From Streptomyces altiplanensis (GTDB lineage: Bacteria > Actinomycetota > Actinomycetes > Streptomycetales > Streptomycetaceae): a stretch of 64,000 nucleotides of DNA. Position 1 is the first letter of the stretch; every line of letters starts with the position of its first letter. The stretch lies in NCBI GenBank assembly GCA_003719395.1, contig RHMC01000003.1, positions 1 through 64,000 of the forward strand, in the 5' to 3' direction. Under the pieces are notes generated by a model. It saw only the letters and a program-made list of their open reading frames with translations. It did not search any database and was not told the DNA's origin. The position numbers were made by a program, and so were the translations under genes. Positions 10,201 to 18,954 of this stretch are shown here, one piece after another.

Positions 10201-10807
10201 GGACCCGGCGCTCGATCTCGATGCCGTGGTCCATCAGCTCCAGGAAGTACTTGCCCTCGCCGAAGATGTCCTTGTAGTCCGAGGCGGCCTGGACCGCCTC
10301 GTCGAACTGCCCGAGCCGCAGCCGCGTCTGCACCTCGCCCGAGGGGCACCCGGTGGAGGCGATGAGGCCCTCCGACCACTGGGAGATGGTCTCCTTGTCC
10401 ATGCGGGGCCACTTCGTCAGCCAGCCCTCCTTGTACGCATCGGAGGACAGCCGGAAGAGGTTGTGCAGGCCGGTCTTGTTCGCCGCCCAGATCGTCTTGT
10501 GCGTATAACCACCGGAACCGGACACGTCGTCGCGCTTCTGGTGCGGCTGGCCCCACTGGATGCGCCGTTTGTTGCGCCGCGACTCGGGGGCGACGTACGC
10601 CTCGATGCCGATGATCGGCGTCACCCCCGCCTTCTTCGCCGAATGGAAGAAGTCGTACGCCCCGTGCAGGTTGCCGTGGTCGGTCATCGCGATGTGCGAC
10701 ATGCCCATCTCGTTGCACGCCTCGAACATGTCCTTGAGCCGCGCGGCACCGTCCAGCAGGGAGTACTGGGTGTGGACGTGGAGGTGCGTAAAGGGCGGCT
10801 TGGTCAC
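7268..10807 (-). CDS. dnaE1: DNA polymerase III alpha subunit, replicative
   Basis: The replicative polymerase catalytic subunit, intact at 1179 residues, the usual length of actinobacterial DnaE1. The N-terminal PHP domain shows FTHLHVHTQYSLLDGA, AMTDHGNLHGA and TNDSHYTYAHEA. The polymerase core carries the catalytic aspartates in the block SMPDVDIDFDERRR and the palm/thumb motifs GPGRGSAAGSIVAYA and YRPGPMGMNSH. C-terminally there are a helix-hairpin-helix region and an OB-fold domain (AIVTVGGIISGLQRKMTKQG). I chose GTG 10807 (TKPPFTHLHVHTQ) because a GGAGG precedes it and homologous proteins start there; an upstream in-frame extension to 10897 has no support. DnaE1 is essential; with DnaN and the clamp loader it copies the chromosome. 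Confidence 0.97.
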   Translation of the reverse strand: MTKPPFTHLHVHTQYSLLDGAARLKDMFEACNEMGMSHIAMTDHGNLHGAYDFFHSAKKAGVTPIIGIEAYVAPESRRNKRRIQWGQPHQKRDDVSGSGGYTHKTIWAANKTGLHNLFRLSSDAYKEGWLTKWPRMDKETISQWSEGLIASTGCPSGEVQTRLRLGQFDEAVQAASDYKDIFGEGKYFLELMDHGIEIERRVRDGLLEIGRKLNIPPLVTNDSHYTYAHEASAHDALLCIQTGKNLSDPDRFRFDGTGYYLKSTDEMYAVDSSDAWQEGCANTLLVAQQIDTEGWFQERNLMPKFDVPEGYTEVTWFREETMRGMARRYPNGIPDDRLKQVEYEMKIIIDMGFPAYFLVVADFIMWAKNNGIAVGPGRGSAAGSIVAYAMGITDLDPIEHGLIFERFLNPERISMPDVDIDFDERRRGEVIRYVTEKYGADKVAMIGTYGKIKAKNAIKDSARVLGYPYAMGDRLTKAMPADVLGKGIDLNGITDPKHPRYSEAGEIRGMYENEPDVKKVIDTAKGVEGLVRQMGVHAAGVIMSSETITDHVPVWVRHTDGVTITQWDYPSCESLGLLKMDFLGLRNLTIMDDAVKMVKSNKGIDLELLSLPLDDPTTYELLCRGDTLGVFQFDGGPMRSLLRLMKPDNFEDISAVSALYRPGPMGMNSHTNYALRKNGQQEITPIHPELEEPLKEVLGVTYGLIVYQEQVQKAAQIIAGYSLGEADILRRVMGKKKPDELQKNFVLFQAGAKKKGYSDAAIQALWDVLVPFAGYAFNKAHSSAYGLVTYWTAYLKANYPAEYMAALLTSVKDDKDKSAVYLNECRRMGIKVLPPNVNESQSNFAAQGDDVILFGLTAIRNVGQNVVDSIIRCRKAKGKYTSFPDFLDKVEAVVCNKRTVESLIKAGAFDEMGHTRKGLVAHHEPMIDNVVQVKRKEAEGQFDLFGGMGEEDSDEPGFGLDVEFSDVEWEKSYLLAQEREMLGLYVSDHPLFGLEHVLSDKADASISQLTGGEHSDGAIVTVGGIISGLQRKMTKQGNAWAIATVEDLAGSIECMFFPATYQLVSTQLVEDTVVFVKGRLDKREDVPRLVAMELMVPDVSSAGTNAPVVLTIPTVKVTPPMVTKLGEILKHHRGNTEVRIKLQGARKTTVLRLDRHRVQPDPALFGDLKVLLGPSCLAG

Positions 10808-10912
10808 GGCGGAGGCCTCCGGCAAAACGGTCGGTGACAGGTCGGGGGGACAGCTTGGAAGTCTACGTCGGCCCACTGACAACGAGCGGGCACTCACGAG
10901 TACGGTCGGGCG

Positions 10913-10942
10913 TTGGACACAGGGAAAGCCCTGTCCTATTTG
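10913..10942 (+). promoter_or_regulatory. Candidate promoter of the DUF2252 gene
   Basis: TTGGAC (10913-10918) and TATTTG (10937-10942) are separated by 18 bases and lie 34 bases before ATG 10976. A 6-bp inverted repeat (ACAGGG/CCCTGT) occupies the spacer and could bind a repressor. Assigned by eye only. Confidence 0.35.
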
Positions 10943-10975
10943 TCAAGAACGTCATGCACCAGGAGGCAACCGGCG

Positions 10976-12301
10976 ATGTCGGTCCAGCAGACAGACGCCG
11001 CTCAGCGCGGCGAGCAGATCCTCGCCGTCTTCGACACCGCGTTCGGCAGACTTCTGGCCGCCGACCCGGCCGCCTTCCGGGTCAAGTTCCGCAAGATGGC
11101 CGCCTCCGCCTTCGCCTTCTACCGGGGCACGGCGTCCCTGTTCTACGCCGACCTGGAGCGCGAGCAGCACGGCGGGCCGTACCTGGACGAGCGCACCGGG
11201 CGGGTGTGGATCCACGGCGATCTGCACGCCGAGAACTTCGGCACGTACATGGACTCCCAGGGCCGTCTGATCTTCAACGTCAACGACTTCGACGAGGCGT
11301 ACGTCGGCCCCTTCACCTGGGACCTCAAGCGCTTCGTCGCCTCCGTCGCGCTCATCGGCTACACCAAGGCCCTCGGCGACGAGCAGATCACCGAGCTGGT
11401 GCGGACGTACGCCGCCGCCTACCGCGAGCGCATCCACGCCCTGGCCACCGGCGCCAAGAACGACGAGGTGCCGCCCTTCACGCTGGACACGGCCGAGGGC
11501 CCGCTGCTCGGCGCGCTGCGCTCCGCCCGCTCGCTGACCCGCTTCGGGCTGCTCGACTCGATGACCGAGATCCGTGACTTCGAACGCCGCTTCTCGTCGG
11601 ACGGCGGCTCCATCGACCTCGACGCCGCCACCCGCTACAAGGTCCTGGCGGCCTTCGACGGCTACCTGGAGACGCTGCCCGAGTCCAGCCTGACCCGCCC
11701 CGACTCCTACCGCGTGAAGGACGTCGTCGGGCGGCGCGGCATCGGCATCGGGTCGGCGGGCCTGCCCTCGTACAACATCCTGCTCGAGGGCAACAGCGAC
11801 GCGCTGGAGAACGACGTCGTGATCTACATGAAGCAGGCGCAGACCCCGGCGGTCTCCCGGCACATCACCGACGGCGCCGTCCGCGACTACTTCCAGCACG
11901 AGGGCCACCGCACGGTGATCTCGCAGCGCGCCCTCCAGGCGCACGCGGACCCGTGGCTGGGCTGGACGGAGCTGGACGGGGCGGGGCAGCTGGTCGCGGA
12001 GGTGTCGCCGTACGCCGTGGACCTCGACTGGTCGGACATCGACGACCTGGACGAGATCGCCGCGGTCGTCGCCGACCTCGGCAGGGCCACCGCCACGATG
12101 CACGCGGCGGCGGACGACGAGAGCGGCCACTCGCTGGTGCCGTTCTCCACGGAGCGGGCGATCGACGCGGCGATCGCGGGCGACGAGGAGAACTTCGGAG
12201 ACCTGCTCGTGGACTTCGCGCACTCCTACGGGGCGCGGGCCCGGGCCGACCACCAGATCTTCGTCGACCTGTTCCGCAACGGCCGGATCCCCGGCCTCTG
12301 A
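10976..12301 (+). CDS. DUF2252 protein with kinase-like motifs
   Basis: An intact 441-residue DUF2252 protein. It has the family motif WIHGDLHAENFGTY (residues about 77-90) and FNVNDFDEAYVGPF (about 98-111), which resemble the catalytic HGDxHxxN and metal-binding DxD of aminoglycoside/choline kinase-like folds, and further conserved blocks VGRRGIGIGSAG, YIMKQAQ-type and RTVISQRALQAHAD. DUF2252 proteins are therefore thought to be small-molecule kinase-like enzymes, but the substrate is unknown. ATG 10976 is preceded by AGGAGG at 10961-10966. It diverges from dnaE1 across about 170 bases and is followed by an unrelated membrane protein. Confidence 0.85.
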   Translation: MSVQQTDAAQRGEQILAVFDTAFGRLLAADPAAFRVKFRKMAASAFAFYRGTASLFYADLEREQHGGPYLDERTGRVWIHGDLHAENFGTYMDSQGRLIFNVNDFDEAYVGPFTWDLKRFVASVALIGYTKALGDEQITELVRTYAAAYRERIHALATGAKNDEVPPFTLDTAEGPLLGALRSARSLTRFGLLDSMTEIRDFERRFSSDGGSIDLDAATRYKVLAAFDGYLETLPESSLTRPDSYRVKDVVGRRGIGIGSAGLPSYNILLEGNSDALENDVVIYMKQAQTPAVSRHITDGAVRDYFQHEGHRTVISQRALQAHADPWLGWTELDGAGQLVAEVSPYAVDLDWSDIDDLDEIAAVVADLGRATATMHAAADDESGHSLVPFSTERAIDAAIAGDEENFGDLLVDFAHSYGARARADHQIFVDLFRNGRIPGL

Positions 12302-12361
12302 CCGGCAGGCCGGCCGGGCTTTAGGGACCTCTTACGAGAAGCCGTGGCAAACTCACGTTCC

Positions 12362-13061
12362 ATGGACGTATCCGGGACGCAGCTGAGGGCGGCGCGCGCG
12401 GCGCTTTTCACCGCGCTCGTCGTCACGCTCTCCGTCGCGTCCCATGTATTGCTCTCCCGGGTCCCGCTGCCGCTGACCGCGGTGGCCGGGATCGCGGCCG
12501 GCGTGTTCGCCGTCGCGTACGCGCTGGCGGGCCGGGAGCGCGGCTTCGGCGCCATCGCCGGCCTGCTCGTCCCGCTGGAGCTGGCCGCCGACACCGTCTT
12601 CACCACCGGTCAGCACCTCTGTTACGGGCCGGCGGGCGGCCCGGTGACGGGCTCCCTGCGCTCCGTCGGATTCGACGAGCTGTGCGGCGGAGGCGCCGGC
12701 ACCGGCCTGGGTGTCCCGCTCGCAGCGGCCTCGGGCTCCCGCGAGCCGCGCCGCCGCGCTCCTCGGCTCCCCCGGCCCGGCCCTCCCCTGGCTGCTGCTC
12801 GCCGCCCACGTCACGGTGGGGCTGCTCGCCGCGGCCTGGCTGCGGCGCGGCGAGGCGGCGCTCGCCGGTCTGGTGGGGACCCTGGCCGCGTTCGCCTTCC
12901 GGCCGCTGCTGATCGTCGCCGCCGTGACCGTCGCGGCCCACCGGTCCGTACGGCGCACGGTGCGGCCCGCCCACCGGGTCCGTACCGCCTTCCACGGCCG
13001 TCTGTTCGCGCACTCCGTGGGGCGGAGGGGACCGCCGCGCTCGGCACGCGTCTTCGCCTGA
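12362..13061 (+). CDS. Small integral membrane protein, one frameshift
   Basis: From ATG 12362 the protein opens MDVSGTQLRAARAALF and shows hydrophobic helices ALVVTLSVASHVLLSRV, AVAGIAAGVFAVAYALAG and FGAIAGLLVPLELAADTVF. After a shift between about 12690 and 12760 it continues with WLLLAAHVTVGLLAAAWL and AAFAFRPLLIVAAVTVAAH, then the tail HSVGRRGPPRSARVFA ending at 13061. It is about 233 residues with five predicted membrane segments. The tail resembles what I know of streptomycete membrane proteins next to DsbA-like genes, but I cannot name a function. An in-frame GTG at 12344 is an alternative start. It precedes the DsbA-like gene by 43 bases, so the two may act together. Confidence 0.6.
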
Positions 13062-13104
13062 GCCCAGCAGCCCCTCCCCCTCTTCACCTACGGAGAACAC
13101 GACC

Positions 13105-13920
13105 ATGAGTGCACGCAACCACCAGGCCAACAAGGCGGCGGCCCGCGAGCGACTGCGCGCCGAGCGCGAGCGCCAGGCCAAGAAGGACAGGACGCGCCGT
13201 CAGGTGATCGTCGCCCTTTCGATCGTCGGCGTCCTCGCGGTGGCCGGCGGCATCAGTTACGCCGTCATGCAGGCGAACAAGCCCTCCCAGTGGGAGGCCG
13301 CCAAGAACGAGAAGCAGGTCACCGCGCCCGCGAACACCGAGGGCAAGGACGGCACGAGCGTCGTCGTCGGCAAGAAGGACGCCAAGAAGACCCTGGAGCT
13401 GTACGAGGACGCGCGCTGCCCGATCTGCGCGACCTTCGAGCAGGCGAACGGCGAGACGATTGAGAAGGACGTCGCCGCCGGCAAGTACAAGCTCAAGTAC
13501 GTCGGCGCCACCTTCCTCGACAACAGCGACAACGGCGAGGGCTCGAAGAACGCGCTGAGCGCGCTGGGCGCCGCGCTCGACGTCAGCCCCGAGGCGTTCC
13601 TGGAGTACAAGGGGGCGCTCTACTCCCAGAAGAACCACCCGGCGGAACAGGACGACAAGTTCGCCGAGGACGACTACCTGATCAAGGTGGCCGACGAGGT
13701 GGACGCGCTCAAGGGCAACAAGGAGTTCCAGCGGAACGTGCAGGACGGCACCTTCGACGCCTGGGCGCTGAAGATGTCGGCCGTCTTCGACAAGAGCGGT
13801 GTGCAGGGCACCCCGACGCTCAAGATGGACGGCAAGAAGGTCACCGGGTCGGACGGCCAGAGCACGCCCATGGCGCCGGAGGAGTTCAAGGCCGCGATCG
13901 ACAAGGCCCTCAAGGCGTAG
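13105..13920 (+). CDS. Membrane-anchored DsbA-like thioredoxin-fold protein
   Basis: A 271-residue protein with a charged N-terminus (about 33 residues, RERLRAERERQAKKDRTRR), one transmembrane segment (VIVALSIVGVLAVAGGISY) and an extracytoplasmic thioredoxin-fold domain of the DSBA/Thioredoxin_4 family. The active site is CPIC in LYEDARCPICATFEQ (about residues 107-121), and a cis-Pro loop is seen in GVQGTPTLKMDGKKV. Such proteins make or isomerise disulfides in exported proteins. ATG 13105 follows GGAGAA at 13091-13096. The gene is intact and ends just before a hairpin. Confidence 0.85.
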   Translation: MSARNHQANKAAARERLRAERERQAKKDRTRRQVIVALSIVGVLAVAGGISYAVMQANKPSQWEAAKNEKQVTAPANTEGKDGTSVVVGKKDAKKTLELYEDARCPICATFEQANGETIEKDVAAGKYKLKYVGATFLDNSDNGEGSKNALSALGAALDVSPEAFLEYKGALYSQKNHPAEQDDKFAEDDYLIKVADEVDALKGNKEFQRNVQDGTFDAWALKMSAVFDKSGVQGTPTLKMDGKKVTGSDGQSTPMAPEEFKAAIDKALKA

Positions 13921-13940
13921 TCGCCGCACAGCACTTCACC

Positions 13941-13978
13941 CAAGGGTGGGCGAACGTTCTTGCGTTTGCCCGCCCTTG
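13941..13978 (+). terminator. Hairpin terminator after the DsbA-like gene
   Basis: The arms CAAGGGTGGGCGAACG (13941-13956) and CGTTTGCCCGCCCTTG (13963-13978) pair over 16 positions with two G-U pairs and a six-base loop. It lies 20 bases after the stop, and only 28 bases before the phoD start. Confidence 0.75.
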
Positions 13979-14005
13979 AGTCGTACTGATCAGTAATGTA
14001 CGGCT

Positions 14006-15664
14006 GTGACCAGTCGATTCGTTTCATCTCCCAGCCGCCGTACGGTCGTCAGGGCCGCCGCCGCCACCGCCGTCGCCGTCCCCGTCGCCACCGGTACGAG
14101 TGCCTCGGCCGCCGCCGCCGACGCCACCGATGTACAGAGCCCCGCGTTCCTCCACGGAGTCGCCTCCGGTGACCCGTTGCCCGACGGCGTACTGCTGTGG
14201 ACCCGGGTGACCCCCGTCCCTGAGGCCACGCCGGGCTCCGGCAAGGGCCCCGACGTGGTGGTGCGTTGGGAAGTGGCCGAGGACAAGGGGTTCTCGGCGA
14301 CCGTCGCCCGGGGTACGACGACCACCGGGGCGGCGACCGACCACACCGTCAAGGTCGACGTAAGGGGCCTGCGCCCGGCCACCGCCTATTACTTCCGCTT
14401 CACCGCGGGCGGCGCGGTGTCCCCCGCCGCCCGCACCAGGACCGCTCCCGCCGCCGACACCGCCGCGCCCGGCGTGCGCTTCGGCGTGGTCTCCTGCGCC
14501 AACTGGGAGTCGGGTTACTTCGCGGCGTACCGGCATCTCGCCGCCCGCGCCGACCTGGACGCGGTCCTCCATCTCGGCGACTACCTCTACGAGTACGCCT
14601 CGGGCGGCTACCCGGCGCCCCCGTACACCGTGCGGCAGCACCAGCCGGCCCACGAGATCCTCACGCTCGCCGACTACCGCACCCGCCACGGCAACTACAA
14701 GACCGACGCCGACCTCCAGGCCCTGCACGCCGCGCACCCGGTCATAGCCATCTGGGACGACCACGAGTTCGCCAACGACGCCTGGTCGGGCGGTGCGGAG
14801 AACCACACGCCGGGCGCGGAGGGCGAGTGGGCCGCACGCGTGGCGGCCGCCAAGCAGGCGTACTTCGAGTGGATGCCGGTCCGCGCCTCCACCGAGGGCA
14901 CCGTCTACCGCCGGCTGCGCTTCGGCAAGCTGGCCGATCTGCACCTGCTCGACCTGAGGTCGTTCCGCTCCCAGCAGGCGAAGACCGGCAGCGGCGCGGT
15001 GGACGCCCCGGAGCGCACGGTGACGGGCCGCGCCCAGCTGGACTGGCTCAAGGCGGGGCTCGCCTCCTCCGACGCCGTCTGGAAGCTGGTCGGTACGTCG
15101 GTGATGATCTCGCCGGTGGCCTTCGGCTCCGTACCGGCCCATCTGCTCGCGCCGCTGGCCGGCCTCCTCGGTCTGCCCGAGGAGGGGCTCGCGGTCAACG
15201 TCGACCAGTGGGACGGCTACACCGACGACCGCAAGGAGCTGATCGCCCACCTCCGGGACCGGGCGATCGGGAACACGGTCTTCCTGACCGGCGACATCCA
15301 CATGGCGTGGGCCAACGACGTGCCGGTCAAGGCGGCGACGTACCCGCTGTCGGGGTCGGCGGCGACCGAGTTCGTGGTCACCTCGGTCTCCTCCGACAAC
15401 CTCGACGACATCCTGCACGTCGCGCCGCAGACCGTCTCGCTGGTCGCGGCCTCGGCGGTCAGGGCCGCCAACCGCCATGTGAAGTGGCTGGACATGGACT
15501 CCCACGGCTACGGCGTCCTCGACGTCACGGACGAACGCTCGCAGATGGACTACTACGTCGTCTCCGACAAGAGGCGGCAGGACGCGACGGCGCGGTGGAC
15601 GCGCTCGTACCGCACCCTCAGCGGAACGCAGAAGGTCGAGCGGGTGAACCAGCCGGTCCGCTGA
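14006..15664 (+). CDS. phoD: PhoD-family alkaline phosphatase/phosphodiesterase, Tat-exported
   Basis: An intact 552-residue secreted metallophosphatase. The N-terminus has a twin-arginine signal ([14 protein letters not shown]) followed by an alanine-rich h-region ending [10 protein letters not shown], as expected for Tat export. A PhoD N-terminal fold ([20 protein letters not shown]) is followed by the metallophosphatase core: [44 protein letters not shown] and [10 protein letters not shown], which supply the Ca/Fe ligands of the family. It releases phosphate from organic esters outside the cell. The start is GTG 14006. PhoD genes are usually under PhoR-PhoP control, but I cannot point to a clear PHO box in the 85 bases upstream; a 10-bp palindrome ACTGATCAGT sits at 13985-13994. 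Confidence 0.92.
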   Translation: MTSRFVSSPSRRTVVRAAAATAVAVPVATGTSASAAAADATDVQSPAFLHGVASGDPLPDGVLLWTRVTPVPEATPGSGKGPDVVVRWEVAEDKGFSATVARGTTTTGAATDHTVKVDVRGLRPATAYYFRFTAGGAVSPAARTRTAPAADTAAPGVRFGVVSCANWESGYFAAYRHLAARADLDAVLHLGDYLYEYASGGYPAPPYTVRQHQPAHEILTLADYRTRHGNYKTDADLQALHAAHPVIAIWDDHEFANDAWSGGAENHTPGAEGEWAARVAAAKQAYFEWMPVRASTEGTVYRRLRFGKLADLHLLDLRSFRSQQAKTGSGAVDAPERTVTGRAQLDWLKAGLASSDAVWKLVGTSVMISPVAFGSVPAHLLAPLAGLLGLPEEGLAVNVDQWDGYTDDRKELIAHLRDRAIGNTVFLTGDIHMAWANDVPVKAATYPLSGSAATEFVVTSVSSDNLDDILHVAPQTVSLVAASAVRAANRHVKWLDMDSHGYGVLDVTDERSQMDYYVVSDKRRQDATARWTRSYRTLSGTQKVERVNQPVR

Positions 15665-15715
15665 CCGTCGAATTCCAGCCATCGCGCAGCCTGTTACGGG
15701 CAGATCACGCCAGGA

Positions 15716-15762
15716 GGCGGGTGGTGTAAATCCGCCGTCCGAATGCGGACACACCACCCGCC
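15716..15762 (+). terminator. Hairpin after phoD
   Basis: A perfect 12-bp stem, GGCGGGTGGTGT (15716-15727) with its complement at 15751-15762, encloses 23 bases that hold a second small stem (TCCGC/GCGGA). It lies about 50 bases after the phoD stop and is a plausible factor-independent terminator. Confidence 0.7.
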
Positions 15763-15842
15763 TTGGTAGCCCCAGGACTTACCCGCGCATCTCAAAGTCT
15801 GGACCAGGCCGAAAGCTTTCGTCCTGTTGCCCCAATTGACCC

Positions 15843-15876
15843 GAGGATTGATTGGGCTTGATCGATCCTCATCAAG
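15843..15876. repeat. Imperfect inverted repeats upstream of the metalloprotease
   Basis: GAGGATTGAT (15843-15852) and ATCGATCCTC (15861-15870) form a 9/10 inverted repeat with an 8-base spacer, and CTTGAT/ATCAAG (15857-15862 / 15871-15876) overlaps it. It lies about 75-105 bases before the protease start in otherwise non-coding DNA, so it could be an operator. No factor is identified. Confidence 0.4.
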
Positions 15877-15948
15877 ATCTGACATGCACACATAACCTCC
15901 GGGCAGCGGCGGGAAACCCACCCCGCCCACCCCCCGCGAGGAGTCAAC

Positions 15949-16952
15949 ATGCGTGCTCTTGCTCGTATATCCCCCCTTCTGCGCAAGCGGTTCATCGGTA
16001 CGGCGGTGATGGCCGGAACCCTGGCCCTGTCCACCCTTTCCGCGCCCGCCGGGACCGCCGTCGCCAAGGCCCCCGCCAAGACCGCCGCCGAGAAGTGCGT
16101 CGAGGAGCCCCACACGAGCACCGCCCGCAAGGCGCGCCCCTCCGGCGACCCGCACGCCCACGAGCCCAACGAGGTGACCGCGTCCAAGGCCAAGGCCATG
16201 GACGCGGACCTGCGCAAGAGACTCGACAAGCTGCGCACGTCGGGCGCCACCGGCAGGGGCTTCTCCGCCACCGCCGTGACCACCATCCCGGTGTACTTCC
16301 ACGTCGTGCACAGCGGCGCCGCCGGCAAGCTCACGGCGACCGACATCAACAACCAGATGGCGGTCCTCAACTCGGCCTTCGGCGGCCAGGGCACCGGCAA
16401 CGTCAACTCCAACTTCCAGTTCACGCTGGCCGGTACGGACTACACGGACAACGCCTCCTGGTACAACCTGGCGTCCGGCTCGACCGCCGAGAAGGAGATG
16501 AAGGCCGCCCTGCGCCAGGGCGCGCCGGCGCGCTCAACTTCTACACCGCCAACCTCAGCGGCGGCCTGCTCGGCTGGGCGACCTTCCCGAGCTCGTACAG
16601 GTCCAACCCGACGATGGACGGCGTCGTCGTCCTCGACAGCTCGCTCCCGGGCGGCAGCGCCGCCAACTACAACGAGGGCGACACCGCCACCCACGAGGTC
16701 GGCCACTGGATGGGGCTTTACCACACCTTCCAGGGCGGCTGCAACGGCAACGGCGACTACGTCACCGACACCCCGGCCGAGAAGAGCGCCGCGTACCAGT
16801 GCCCGACCGGCCGTGACTCCTGCGCCAGCAAGACCGGCGTCGACCCGGTCCACAACTTCATGGACTACACGTACGACAACTGCATGTACCAGTTCACCTC
16901 GGGCCAGACCGCGCGGATGACCGACAACTGGACTGCCTACCGCGCCGGCTGA
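15949..16952 (+). CDS. Secreted M43-type zinc metalloprotease, one frameshift
   Basis: A secreted protease of the pappalysin/cytophagalysin (M43) type. A Sec signal peptide ([24 protein letters not shown] region) and a pro-region rich in Lys and Ala lead to the catalytic domain [13 protein letters not shown]...[12 protein letters not shown]. The zinc motif is [11 protein letters not shown], the Met-turn region is [11 protein letters not shown], and a cysteine-containing loop [16 protein letters not shown] lies between, all typical of M43. One base is missing near 16525, between ALRQG and [11 protein letters not shown], after which the frame ends at 16952. The full product is about 334 residues. 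ATG 15949 has GAGGAG about 8 bases upstream. It probably acts as an extracellular degradative enzyme. Confidence 0.87.
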
Positions 16953-16957
16953 CCACC

Positions 16958-16996
16958 CGGCCCCCTGCCCTGACGCCGCGAGCGGGCCGGGGGCCG
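16958..16996 (+). terminator. GC-rich hairpin after the metalloprotease
   Basis: CGGCCCCCTGCCC (16958-16970) can pair with GGGC-CGGGGGCCG (about 16984-16996) with one bulge. It lies 5 bases after the stop codon and fits a terminator. Confidence 0.5.
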
Positions 16997-17172
16997 TCGG
17001 GAACCTCCCGGGCGGCGCGCACCGGGCACGCAGTGCTCCCGGCCCCGCGCGCCGCCCACGCGGCCGTACGGCACCCCATCGGCGCATCGGCCGCTGGGCG
17101 GGCGGCCGCGCGGCCGGCCGGACGCACCTGTGCCGTCCGCCGGCGAGCGCCCCGGCAGGACGCCGCACCCGC

Positions 17173-17208
17173 CCGTGCCCGCCAAACCGCCCGTGCCCGC
17201 CAAACCGC
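17173..17208. repeat. 18-bp tandem duplication at the hydrolase 3' end
   Basis: CCGTGCCCGCCAAACCGC occurs twice back to back (17173-17190 and 17191-17208). The second copy supplies the last base of the hydrolase stop codon. Length 18 keeps frame; possible slippage product. Confidence 0.8.
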
Positions 17209-17776
17209 TAGAGCGTCGCCAGGAACCCGGCCGCGACCTTCCACGTCTGCTGGGCGGCCGCACGTCGTAGTCCGGCAGATCCGGGTCGGTGTAGAGGTGC
17301 CCGGCCCCGGGATAGCGGTAGATCTCCACATCCGCGCCGGCCCGCCGCATCCGCAGGTACCAGGCGTTCAGCCAGTCGTCCGACTCGAACGGGTCCGGGT
17401 CCGCGACATGCAGCTGCACGGGCAGGTCGGGCGCCGAAGCGTCGTCCGCGATGTCCGAGGTTCCGTGCAGAAGCAGCAGGCCACGGGCCTTCTCGTCGCC
17501 GAGCGCCAGGTTCTGCGCGACGGATCCGCCGAAGGAGAAACCGGCGTAGACCAGACCCTTCTCGGAGTGCGGGGCAGCGGCGAGGACGGCGCGCCGCAGC
17601 AGCTCGTCCCGGCCGATGCCGTCCTTGAGCGCCATCCCCTCCTCCACGGTCCCGGCGGTTTGGCCCTCGAAGAGGTCGGGCACGTGCACCTGGTGCCCGG
17701 CGGCACGAAGTCGCTCTGCTGCGGCGTGCACCGCCGGGCGCAGACCGTAGACGGAGTGGAAAAGCATGATGTCCAT
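17208..17776 (-). CDS. Dienelactone hydrolase-family alpha/beta hydrolase, frameshift near its end
   Basis: A small (about 189-residue) alpha/beta hydrolase of the dienelactone hydrolase family. It opens MDIMLFHSVYGLRPAV and shows the cap-less DLH layout: GHQVHVPDLFEGQTAGTVEEG, the nucleophile elbow GFSFGG (Ser, where classical DLH has Cys), an acidic residue in HVADPDPFESD and the histidine in PGAGHLYTDPDLPDYD. One extra base near 17264 moves the frame from DLPDYD to AAAQQTWKVAAGFLATL, which stops at 17208. GAGGATG precedes ATG 17776. It diverges from the mscS gene with only about 30 bases between starts. Substrate unknown. Confidence 0.8.
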
Positions 17777-17806
17777 CCCGTCATCCTCCCACTGAGTTTC
17801 GGAGTC

Positions 17807-18898
17807 ATGGAGACCGTACTGCGCCCGCTGATCATCATCGGTGGCTCGGTCGTGCTCACACTGGTCGTCGGCTGGGCCGCCGACCTGCTGCTGCGCCGCA
17901 CCGACGCCCGTCACCACGAGACCCCGCTGTGGGGCCTGCTGCGCCGCTGCCGTGTGCCGCTGCAGGTCCTGATCCTGGCCGCCGTCCTGAGAGGGGCGTA
18001 CGAGAAGACCCGCCTGGGCGGCGTCCAGGACCACAGGGCCGGCATCGGCCAGGTGCTCTCCCTCGTGCTGATCGGCGCCGGTGCCTGGCTGGTGATACGG
18101 ATCGCCTCCGCCGTCGTGGAGTCGTCGTACGCCCGCTACGCGTCCACCACGCGCGATCCCGCCCGCGTACGGCGCGTCCGTACGCAGGTGACGCTGATCA
18201 TGCGGATCGTGACCGCGGTCGTGGTCGTGGTGGCGGTCGGCGCGATGCTGATGACCTTTCCCGGCATGAAGACGATCGGCACGTCGATGCTCGCCTCGGC
18301 CGGAATCATCGGCATCGTCGCCGGTGTCGCGGCCCAGTCGACCCTCGGCAACCTCTTCGCCGGCTTCCAGATCGCCTTCGGCGACATGGTGCGCATAGGG
18401 GACACGGTGGTCGTGGACGGCGAGTGGGGTGTGGTGGAGGAGGTCACACTCACCTTCCTCGCCGTACGGACCTGGGACGAGCGGCGGATCACCATGCCGG
18501 TGTCGTACTTCACCAGCAAGCCGTTCGAGAACTGGTCGCGCGGCGGGGCCCAGATGACCGGCACGGTCTTCCTCCACCTGGACCACAGCGCGCCGGTGGA
18601 CCTGATGCGGGAGAAGCTCCGGGAGATCCTCGGCACCTGCAAGGCGTGGGACGGCCGCGACTGGAGCCTGGCCGTCACCGACACGACACCGAACACCGTG
18701 GTGGTGCGGGCGGTGGTCACCGCCAAGGACGCGGACGACGTCTGGACGGTGCGGTGCACCGTGCGCGAGCAGCTGATCGGCTGGCTGAGCGAGAAGCATC
18801 CGTACGCCCTCCCCCGCATCGCCACCGCACCGGCCGCCCAGCCCCCGAACGGCAAGCCGCAGGCCACGGACGAAAAGCCGCGCACCGGGCGGGGGTAG
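17807..18898 (+). CDS. mscS: MscS-family mechanosensitive channel
   Basis: An intact 363-residue small-conductance mechanosensitive channel. Hydrophobic segments LIIIGGSVVLTLVVGWAADL, QVLSLVLIGAGAWLVIRIAS and IVTAVVVVVAVGAMLMTF lead into the pore-lining helix TSMLASAGIIGIVAGVAAQS followed by LGNLFAGFQIAFGDMVRIGD, the MscS signature. The beta domain (VVDGEWGVVEEVTLTFLAVRTWD) and the C-terminal alpha/beta domain follow, then a Pro/Lys-rich tail. It releases solutes on hypo-osmotic shock. ATG 17807 diverges from the hydrolase gene. Confidence 0.92.
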   Translation: METVLRPLIIIGGSVVLTLVVGWAADLLLRRTDARHHETPLWGLLRRCRVPLQVLILAAVLRGAYEKTRLGGVQDHRAGIGQVLSLVLIGAGAWLVIRIASAVVESSYARYASTTRDPARVRRVRTQVTLIMRIVTAVVVVVAVGAMLMTFPGMKTIGTSMLASAGIIGIVAGVAAQSTLGNLFAGFQIAFGDMVRIGDTVVVDGEWGVVEEVTLTFLAVRTWDERRITMPVSYFTSKPFENWSRGGAQMTGTVFLHLDHSAPVDLMREKLREILGTCKAWDGRDWSLAVTDTTPNTVVVRAVVTAKDADDVWTVRCTVREQLIGWLSEKHPYALPRIATAPAAQPPNGKPQATDEKPRTGRG

Positions 18899-18954
18899 AC
18901 CACCGGCCGGGCCCGCCCGGCGATCGCGGCGGCCCAGGGAAACGCCCCCCTGCC

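Noticed and set aside
7220..10837. A 3.6-kb open frame on the plus strand, antisense to dnaE1
   Set aside because: It has strongly biased composition (Val/Asp/Leu/Arg) of the kind produced opposite a GC-rich gene, has no family motif, and dnaE1 explains the region completely.
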